A stretch of 64,000 bases of DNA from Parelaphostrongylus tenuis (Eukaryota; Nematoda; Chromadorea; Rhabditida; Metastrongylidae), in assembly GCA_019055375.1 (NCBI GenBank), contig JAHQIW010000791.1, positions 35,335 to 99,334 on the forward strand, read 5' to 3'. This document shows positions 55,385-64,000 of this stretch, one piece after another. Under the pieces are notes generated by a model that had not been told where the DNA came from, ran no database searches, and saw only the letters and a list, made by a program, of their open reading frames with translations. Within the stretch, counting starts at the first letter, position 1. Every line of letters begins with the position of its first letter. A program made the position numbers and the translations under genes.

Positions 55385-55680
55385 TCCTTTTACCCAATCC
55401 GTGGGTCCGTGCTCTATCATTTGCACCATCGACGCCTGTTTTGACACCACTCTTTCTACGCTACAACGCTCAGCAAGCAACTTACATTGAACCCAGTCAC
55501 GCTGAGAGATGTTGGATATTAGATGATCAAATAGAACTCCTTTCATTCAAGCGATTCTGGTGGTGGCAGATATGTTATAGCGTAGAAAGAGTGCTATTAA
55601 AACAGCTTCGGTGGTGCAAGAGATAGAGCACGGGAACTCAGATTGGATAGAACACGGGTTCAAGCCTTGCCTGACGCAAA
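55385..55680. mobile_element. Second tRNA-type foldback element
   Basis: The reverse complement of 55385-55461 and the plus strand 55581-55660 run parallel: CGTAGAAAGAGTG, TAAAACAGC or CAAAACAGG, TGGTGCAA, GATAGAGCACGG, GATTGGRTA. The right arm adds a B box (GGGTTCAAGCC). The tRNA-like modules point outward, as in the 17261 family, but the arm sequence is different. It directly follows copy A4. Confidence 0.6.
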
Positions 55681-57285
55681 TGCTCTGCACATCACTCTAC
55701 ATCATTGGGTATACTACAACATCATACCACTGCTAGAAGCGGTTAAACGAACAGAAACAGAATTCGTTTTCTATAGAAATCATTTTTCCGATGCACATCT
55801 TTTTTTAATAAAAAATTTGTGCTAGGCGTTGTCCATTACTTAAATCTCATTCAATTTTTTTTTGATTTATTCAAAGTACGGTCTCAAGTACACTTGAGAA
55901 ATCCTGAAAAAGAAAGGTCGACTACTTTTCAACCGCATCCCCTTTAGCTGTCAGACGAGTTCCAAGGCTGGAGGCTTTTTTAATCATAGAAAAACCACTC
56001 TTAACCAGATTCATTAACGTCTGCTAGTTTTTTTTTACTTTTTAATTTTCTTTTCGAGACAAAAAACGTCCTGTTGAGGGCAATTGAGAGTACTTGACGA
56101 AGGTAAATGTGAAATCTCACGGTCTACAAACACTTTTCCGTGGAAACGTCGGAAATCTCTAGTGGATTACTAATCAGGGAAATTCAAGGACATCATGTAC
56201 ATCGCAGGAATATGATTTTAACTGAAAGAAATTTCGATGAAGAATTCACACAACAACTCAGTCGAATATCTGATAGTGATTTATTACTATCGAATGAATG
56301 ACTATGATCTGAAAGCAATTTATTATTAGCAATAGTACTCAGTATTCAAAACTCTATGGATAATCTAAACTTTGTGAAGAAAAATTCTTCAATAACAAGC
56401 AAGCAGGTAAAAATAGGATCTGATAATCACGCCTTTTGATTTTTTTATTGCGAAATGATATATGAGTCACTCATTGACTCAATTGAGTTCAAGAGAATAA
56501 TAGACAGAATAGACATTATGCAATTTTAGAAATAGAAAGTCTACTAAGTTCTGATTTGTTATCTGAGTTATCATTGAAAAATGTTGAAAAAATTATTCAA
56601 AATTCCTTGAAGGAGATAACATCTACGAAAAAATTCACAATTTGAAGGGCTAAGCGAAAAAAAAATCTGAATAAAAAAAAGCAATGCCAGGAATCTGTGA
56701 GATTTTCAAACTTTGGTATGACATGATCAACGCCCGCAGTGCACATTGGAGAGTTATACAGGCTCTTTTCCTATCAAACAAATGTTTGTATATCATCTAC
56801 ACAGCAGAAGGCAGTGAAAGGATCGAACCATTAGCCACGACGAAACTCTTATAACAACGTTATTTTAACTCATGAATATGATAAGATATTGAATAATCAT
56901 GCTGTGCTTAAATGGGAGCAAATATTGAAAGTGTGATATTTGAAGCTCTGAAGAAATCCAGTTGCTAAAACGATTAATTGGGAAGGCTTCTCATAGCTGC
57001 TAATTTAACGAGAGAGCGCTGGTCGTTTGATGAATAAGCTATCGATATCACGAAAAAAGTCTTTCTCCAAGGAATCAAAAGAAAAGGAGAAGACAATAGT
57101 TATTTTATAGGGAATGCTTGGTATTTGTATAGAGAAAGAATTGAAAGGAATGAGAAACGTATTTGTTGCTATGATCATAAACTGAATTCTAATCTAGATC
57201 GCGCTAGCGTTGTACTTAGAGAGAGCCTTCGAATAGGAAAACAATCACAAATAGTTCAAATAAATCTTGATAAATAGGATAACAA
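55681..57285. other. Non-coding stretch
   Basis: AT-rich, no open frame of note, nothing recognised. Confidence 0.55.
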
Positions 57286-57575
57286 GAGCGCATGTAGCGC
57301 AGTGGTTAGAGGTGCTCTGTGTCGCCCACAAGGTCGATGGTTCGACCTTGCGGTCGTGGCTCACCAAGCTACCCATCCTTTCGGTGTCGGTAAATTGGTG
57401 CTATCCAGGTCTCGGACTTGTCTGAGAGGATAAGCAGCACTGACTCGATACAGCGGGAGGCCACCGCTAGTCATCGTAAAGGCTAGATATGCATTCAGTT
57501 ACCTCAAACGAATTTGAAATTTGAAGACTAGTGCATGGCGCATCCCTCAAGGATTGATCAGCGTCGAGAGCTTAT
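57286..57575 (+). repeat. tRNA-derived SINE (family C), best copy
   Basis: Head GCGCATGTAGCGCAGTGG and TTAGAGGTGCTCTG, B box GGTTCGACCTT, body CTCACCAAGC...GAGAGGATAAGCAGCACTGAC, CCTCAAACGAATTTGAAATT, and tail GCGTCGAGAGCTT. About 290 bp. The two pol III boxes are spaced as in a tRNA. Confidence 0.88.
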
Positions 57576-57867
57576 CGTTTTTAAATAGGATAATGTGCTT
57601 AAAGAGGGTTTTGTTTCAAGAAAGACTGTAAAGAAAAGAGACAACTTATGCGAGAAAATGCTGAAAATATGAGAGCCGTTATGGCTTAGATTATGGAGAA
57701 CGGTGGGATTGAAGATGAAAGTCGATGACCTGGAAGATAATTTGCTTAGTGAATAATTTGAATACAACGATAGTTCCACTACGTGAAGGAATAAAAAGAT
57801 AAAGCTCTCAACGTTGATCGATCCATAAGTGATACGCTGTGCATTTGACTTCATTACGCATCGTTAG
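57576..57867. other. Short non-coding stretch between SINE copies
   Basis: A 98-codon minus-strand frame has no known motif. Confidence 0.4.
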
Positions 57868-57965
57868 ATGTCATTGAATGCAAATCTGACCTCGGCTGGA
57901 CTTCAATGACTTGCTGTTTTACCGATGTATCAAACCAGTGCTTCTACGTACCTAAACAATTCAGG
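57868..57965 (-). repeat. SINE family C fragment
   Basis: Inverted body piece: TCATTGAATGCAAATCTGACC, CAATGACTTGCTGTTTTACC and CAAACCAGTGCTTCTACG match the 25108 copy. Confidence 0.55.
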
Positions 57966-60900
57966 TAGCAATATGCCGATTCCAGAGCGAGCGGCGTGGT
58001 GCTCCCGGGACGTGGGATCGAACGTACGGCCATCTTTACATTGCAGGGAATGATTATCCATGACGCTACACGTATCCTCATAGCCATGGCATGGATTATC
58101 GTTGGCGAACTGGTATATTACTACATTATCGCACAAAAGGACATCCAGATGGGAAGTTTCTGCTGTGTCCAAGAAAGTTTAGTAGATAAGCGAATGATAC
58201 GGAAGCTCAATGGTTTTTAGTTAGAAGTAACGATCCTAGCAAACGAATCAGCATGTTTGAAAAATTTGACATGAAATTAAAGTCAAAATAGCTTTTTGTG
58301 AAAAAAGAACACTCTGCGGTCGCTATTGCTTCATTAGCAACGGGGTTTTCTTGGAAAAAAACAAAGCCCACAAAAATACTGGAAACTACAATGGAGGAAA
58401 TGAGTGTGGCTAGAATTCTTTTCGTTTTTGTTTTGCTGAAATTATAGTCAAGACTATTATAATCTTGAGTAAGCAAATAAAATTAAATGTCGCCGAACTG
58501 ATGAGAAAAATGTTATGTCAGTTATACGTTCGTCATCTGCATTCATTCAAAAGCAGTCTACTCTACACAAATTTGATTCATTCTTCTTTACTGAGAATTA
58601 ACCTTGTGCATTCAAAAAATAACTACTAAACCTTGACATAATGAAAAGAAATTCGCGGAGACTGCAATTGGAATTTCACGAGTGGAGCACATGGCAAAAA
58701 CACAATAACCTGCTAAATTAAAAAGTGCGCTCAGTAAATAAAGAATGTGTTTCCGAACTATAACATTTGCAATGAAAAGAATTGACACAGAAACGAATAA
58801 TCCTACTAAAAGTGGGGAAACTTTGAGTATCTCTCACAGGAGGTCGAATAAGGCTTATAAAAGTGGATACCTTAAGAGCGTAAGAAAAAAATTAAGGCAC
58901 CCTTCTACTAAAGGAACAGTTATTTTGGGTAAAAAAAGCTTTTTGAGGCAAATTATACGTTAATAAAGTACTTTAGAAAGCATAAGAACTTTATCTGCGT
59001 CTAATTGACTTGGGCAATAAACCAAATTTCTCTATATCAACAACGAAATTCTTCTAGCCAACAACAAAAAATGACGTTATATTCAAGATTATTCAATTTT
59101 TTGATCACGTTAACATGAACATAATGCGAATGTTGTAGTTAATTTAGTTTTATGTTGCAGTTAAAATTACGGAGGTCAATCGTTGTAAAAGAAGTGCTTA
59201 TTCGGGATCGAATCCACGCGTTCTCCGAGTTCATATGTTTGCAATGGTACTGACGCTATTCAAAAGTGCACTACAGTTACGCGCCCTTCATGATAAACAT
59301 TCACGATGTGACATTTGGTTACTCATAAAGGCTGACTGAGACGATTTCGGTTTATTTTAAGTCTTAGGAGTTCAATTTTAGATTTTTCTGACTTCATAGA
59401 ATTTTTCCGTCGGTGCCATAATATTCGACACAGTTAATGTCGTGGTCAAATGAATTTTGCAAATGAAACGGTAACTTCATATATCCAAGTACTTTTCAAC
59501 GCTCGGTTCAAGCAGTTAATCAGCATGGGTTCTTTCGCAAAAGGTATTGCTAGGAAAAATTTGGGTTACATTTATTACCATGTTAGATTGTTGAATGCAT
59601 GAAGAATACGTTTTCACACATGAGTGCCGCTTACCTAAGATTTCACAGTGCATAACCAACAGCCCAGTCTTTTTAGTTTGGTGAATCCGGATTTGGAATA
59701 AAATTGTTCAAAAATATTGAAACAAAATAACTGTATCTAGTGGTACTCATTGTCAGCTCAAAAAGATTATATCAAGCTAGCGATACCGTCGAAACGTATG
59801 TTGGCTCTGACGTATCAGCTCAAAAAGTTTCCAAACTTTCTCACAAACTATATTGAATCTTTTATAAATAAAGCATTACTGTGACGTAAGCACCGTACAT
59901 TTATGATTTAAGGAAGGGTTTCCATCGTATCTTCTAGGAATGCATCAAATTCTTGCTAAGATGCTCAAATGACTCGTTTTAAAATGATCTATCAAAAAAG
60001 TCCTAACAACCTCTTTCATTAGCTTCATAGTCTTACATCGGAATTTACGGAGGTAGTGCAGTTTGGTCGAGCGTAACTTCTTTTATGAACCAGAAATGGC
60101 CATCCTATGGAATTTTAAAGGTGTTATAACAGCTAGCTATTGAGATTTGGAGACCGTATGCTGCAACAATGTGAACATCGTCCTTTATTCAATACTCCTG
60201 CATGCTTCCCGTGTTTTTGTATATCGTTTCACACTCTTCGTATTTATTATATCACAGGAATAACTCCTCTGCAAGTTCTCCTCGATCGCATAGTATAGAC
60301 GACACTTGGCCATACCCTTTCACGTTCTGTTCACTCTAGATGCTCCTTTCGAGCAGATAACTCAAGCTTTTCATAACTCACTAACTTCGTATACCCCATC
60401 AGTCAGTAGATCGCTCCTGAGTGATTCACCAAGTAAGTGCTGTTCTATTACCCCATTTCTGTCAACACCTTGCGATGGCGACCACGATCATGTTTTCCAT
60501 GACTAATGAAACCTCTTGCGTTTCCCTGTAACACTCAGGCACATGATTGCAAAGTCATTCTCCATTGTCAATAGCTCTCCTCACTGCTAATAAAGCTCGG
60601 ATCTTTCATGTTCACTAGTTATGCCACTGTTTATGTGTTTTGATAACTGCGTGCTTTGTATTGTCACTTCGTTTATGTTGAATCAATCTTATTCTATCTG
60701 AGCATTAAAGTGCTTAACTTTGGAGTATGTACTTGCGCGAATGAAAGGCCTAGAGCATGCCAAAAGTCAACTACTAGAGAAGGCAGAACTAATACGTCGC
60801 GGATTATGAGAAATGCCTTGCTTCATTGATACTTAGCTTTTCCACGGTGACAGTTTTCTATCTGATGGCAGCAAATCCTGCTACTAGTCTATCGATGGAG

Positions 60901-61654
60901 ATATAATCACTAAAAAACATCGTGTTGCTGAGGAATTTGCTCTCCTGAAAAGGACATACATCTTTCACAACTGAGCAATCAGACTAAATGGTGAATATAA
61001 ACTCCTCTAGTTTATCTGTGCGTAATTGTCCCAGATCAGCTTCATTGTAAATAATAGAACATTTGAGTATATGAAATATATCAAATAATGGAGTCAGCAG
61101 CACAGCTGTGCTAGTGGACAAGCTTCCTCTAAAGTCCTAAAATAGCATGGCCCTAGTAAGAGCCTTGTCACTGCCCAAACTCTCTAAGCCGCACACTCTC
61201 TTCAACAGGAATATTTTTTTTCCAGAAAACCTAATCTTGAGTGAGAATTTGGCAACAACATCTTATTTGACTGCTTTCTTAGCAGAGTTATAATGCTGCA
61301 ACTATATCTACAATAATGTTGAGTTGTATGCAAGACTTCAAATCTCAGTTGGAGTTGCACTCGTTGTCTCAACTTTTCCAGGACACCTGATAACTGCTGC
61401 ATTGCCGGAGCTCATGTTTGCTACCGTTCTTCCTGTGATGCGTGGTATAGATTCTTCATTAACCAGTCGCCATCGGTTTGGCCTGATGAACATATTTCGG
61501 CATTGAATTCTATTATGTGACAGTTATGGATATACGTGATCGACCAAAAACTTTTTATTCAATGGCTCTTTTAGACCGTGGTATGGTGTGACAATTATAT
61601 CCAGTAGACCCACTGATGAGGGGTGATTCGTGTCCAACACTCTGCTTCAGTGGG
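57966..61654. other. Non-coding stretch with one tRNA-like relic
   Basis: No gene supported. At 59190-59290 the minus strand has a B box GGATTCGATCCC and a tRNA-like but interrupted head, probably a tRNA pseudogene. Frames at 58745-58963 (Lys/Arg-rich), 60306-60506 and 61324-61506 have no homology. Confidence 0.4.
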
Positions 61655-61735
61655 CTATATATATGTTCATATATTATATTATATATTATGTATATCATAC
61701 TACTTATATATGATATATATATATATATATGTAGT
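61655..61735. repeat. AT dinucleotide-rich tract
   Basis: Interrupted TA/AT repeats. Confidence 0.8.
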
Positions 61736-61832
61736 GCACAGCGCTATACGTTATAGGTATATTATAAGACCATACCACCGCAATAGGCGGTCAAATAAGT
61801 GAAATCCGACTGATTATTATTTCTAATATTAT

Positions 61833-62128
61833 AGCAGCGCATGTGGCGCAGCGGTTAGATGTGCTATGCGTCGCACACGAGAGTCAATGGTTCGATCTCA
61901 GCTCATGACTCACCAAGCCATCCATCCTTCCGGGGGTCGCTAAATTGTATCAAACTGGTCTCGGCTTTTCTGGGAGGATGAGCAGCACTGACTCTATTGA
62001 GCGCGAGGTCACCGCGAGTCACTGTAAAGGCCAGAGATGGCATTCAGTCACCTCAAACGAAAGTTAAAAATTTGAGAACAAATGCATGGCGCATCTCTCA
62101 GGATTGATCCACGCCGAAGTTTTATCCG
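61833..62128 (+). repeat. tRNA-derived SINE (family C), full-length copy
   Basis: Head GCGCATGTGGCGCAGCGG with TTAGATGTGC, B box GGTTCGATCTC, CTCACCAAGCCATCC, GAGGATGAGCAGCACTGAC, CAGTCACCTCAAACGAAAGT, and tail GATCCACGCCGAAG. It is followed by a TA-rich tail and then, within about 70 bases, by the RTE element. Confidence 0.85.
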
Positions 62129-62195
62129 TCTATATATATATATATGTATATTATATATTTATACATATATATAAATTATATATCCTCTTTGAGGG
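62129..62195. repeat. TA-rich tract between SINE and RTE
   Basis: Interrupted TA repeat. It could be the 3' tail of the SINE or the 5' target of the retrotransposon. Confidence 0.75.
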
Positions 62196-64000
62196 ATCCC
62201 GCCCGGTTAGTCGCGAGGGCACGTGGCGCGTCCCCAGGTGGTGGATAGGGGAATAAAACGCGAACCAAAAGCGACCGTGTGCTTCCCAGAGACGCAGGTG
62301 GATTCAGGGGACGAGCTCCCTGCTTCTGCAGCGCCGACTTGACAAAACTCTATTTCTACGAGTCAAGTCGGCCAAAAGCCTGCAATCAAGCGGCTGGGAA
62401 GTACATGGGAGGCGGTTAGGAGTCGCCTCCAACAAATAAGCTCCTCCCGCTCCTCCGAGAGAGACTGGCAAGCTACTCGTGAGTACCCAGCCCCCACGTT
62501 TAGAGCCTGGCAAGCTACACGTTGGGTATCAAAATGCCAAAAACAGTAACAAATATGGGCCTCATTCCCCTGACCCCGAAAGAGCCCCTGGTACGGCAGC
62601 GCCAGGTAGGACGAGTACGGAGAGGCTGCTAAAATCTCAGGGCCGAACTAGGCTGCCAAGATCGAAACGGACTAAAATGACGATCTGTACCTACAACGCA
62701 AGAACCCTTGCTCACAATCCGCTGTAGAAGATCTATTGATTCAAGCAAGAAGAATAAGGTACGACGTCATTGGCCTGGCTGAGACGAGAAGGCGCCATCC
62801 TTTTCACGCTGTCTATGACACCGGAGAAGAACTGTTCCTTGGAACATGCGATCGCAGAGGTGTCGGTGGCGTTGGCGTCCTCGTCAAATCGAATTTGACC
62901 GTGAGCATTGATTCGTTCGAACAACTAACAACCCGTATCGGACGATTACGGTTGAAACGATGTGGTTCTATGCCGGCTTTGACCATCTTCGTTGCTTACG
63001 CACCAACATCAAGCTATGACGAAGACGAAGTCGAAGCGTTCTATATGGACCTCGAAAAATTCTTCAGAGAAGATCATACATTCTTCAAGGTCATTGTCGG
63101 AGATTTTAACGCAAAAATTGGACCTAGAAGAACGTCTGAAGAACGTCACATAGGGACCCACGGACTAGAATGGAATGAACAGGGTGAGAGGCTATCCGAG
63201 TTTATCATGACGACCCAAACCATCCATGGTAACTCGCAATTCCAAAAGCCTCTTCTCAGCGATGGACGTGGGAGTCTCCCAATGGAGAGTACCATAACGA
63301 AATAGATCACATCATAGTAAATCGAAGGTTTTGCCTGACCGACGTCGCTGTTGTTCCTAAGTTCTACACGGGATCAGACCATCGCCTCCTTCGCGCAACG
63401 TTCCGATTTTCGAGGAGAGGAGAGAAAGCCGCTAAATTCAAACAACGAAGTCCCAGAACTACCATAAACTGGGATGTATTCAAATCATTAGTCGGCTCTT
63501 GGGAAGATACCGTTGTCGACAACATCGACGAAGAATACGATCGACTCGTTGAATATCTTCACGTTAGCGCTATAAAAGCCGAGAGTCCTAAGGTCACGAA
63601 GAGACGCTTGTCTCCGCAGACACTCGAGCTGATACGTCAACGTGGAATCGCACGAGCTGCAGGCAACCGAAACCTTACGTCCGAACTTGCGAAACGATGC
63701 AGAGAAGCGATAAAAGAAGACCTCAAAGAGAGAAGAGCAGCAGTTATGGCAGAAGCTGCAGAAGCTGGGAAGAGCATTCGCAAAGCCCAGCGAGGCTTCG
63801 CCAACTATAAGACCAAGATGATTGCACTCCGATACCCTGACGGGACACTTACAGCTTCGAGAAGGGCTATGGAGAAAATCATCCACCAATACTACTCGGA
63901 TCTCTTCGCTAGCCATGTCCTCTTACCGTCATATAAATTGAAAGAGGACGAATATGTCGTTCCACCGTCCTTCCTTCCGAAATCCGACAGCTATATCGTC
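62196..64000 (+). pseudogene. RTE-class LINE retrotransposon, 5' region and endonuclease, frameshifted, cut by window edge
   Basis: An untranslated leader (GTGGCGCGTCCCCAGGTGG near its start) leads to a frame ending KMTICTYNARTL from 62677, the start of the AP-like endonuclease. A one-base shift near 62722 moves it to the frame reading [32 protein letters not shown] and [12 protein letters not shown] second shift near 63260 gives RWTWESPNGEYHNEIDHIIV, FYTGSDHRLL and the linker through MEKIIHQYYSDLF. The catalytic Asn, Glu, Asp/Asn (GDFN) and SDH motifs are all present. The reverse transcriptase would lie beyond 64000. The sequence is close to the element family I know from hookworms. Confidence 0.9.

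Noticed and set aside
62304..62513. Minus-strand 69-codon frame in the RTE leader
   Set aside because: It is antisense to the retrotransposon leader, with no independent support.
1..64000. CRISPR arrays, prokaryotic operons, rRNA genes or spliced-leader RNA genes
   Set aside because: No regularly spaced direct repeats, no rRNA-like sequence and no recognisable spliced-leader sequence were found. The window is a eukaryotic chromosome.

Overview
The window is eukaryotic, AT-rich and repeat-dense. It most likely comes from a clade V (strongylid, hookworm-like) nematode. I base this on small exons with TTTCAG-type acceptors separated by introns up to 2 kb, an RTE-class retrotransposon whose endonuclease reads like those I know from hookworm genomes, and degenerate mariner and Penelope-like copies. 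This is recognition by eye; no search was run.

Layout. About 1-16 kb holds one recognisable host gene, on the minus strand. Ten exons between 12834 and 4788, whose splice phases all agree, encode a TRAK/Milton mitochondrial kinesin adaptor (trak-1). A possible last exon lies at 2961-2830, and the 5' end is not resolved. Three copies of one unidentified repeat (family E) surround its 3' side. From 16.7 to 62 kb I see almost no convincing host gene, only a few weak exon candidates (28.9, 32.6 and 35.1 kb, all minus). The rest is layered mobile DNA: tRNA-derived SINEs, a mariner pseudogene at 38 kb, a Penelope-like element (reverse transcriptase plus GIY-YIG endonuclease) at 43.2-44.45 kb, and foldback elements. 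A frameshifted RTE retrotransposon starts near 62.2 kb and runs off the right edge.

The most unusual content is a set of palindromic elements whose two arms each carry a small RNA module pointing outward. In eight loci (families A and B) the module is a type-I hammerhead ribozyme of about 43 nt. It has a CUGANGA box, stem II with a GNRA-like tetraloop, a GAAA box, a loopless self-complementary stem III (ACACGUGU) and stem I strands such as GCCCGA/UCGGGC. Stem II differs between copies but stays paired. In four other loci the module is a tRNA-like sequence. One of these, at 17261-17751, is a perfect 237-bp inverted repeat around a 17-nt loop.

How the parts may work together (inference): hammerheads are known from Penelope-like elements and from non-autonomous retrozymes. 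A Penelope-like RT/endonuclease relic lies in the same window, so the hammerhead foldbacks could be non-autonomous passengers of that machinery. The SINEs could depend on RTE. None of the autonomous copies seen here is intact.
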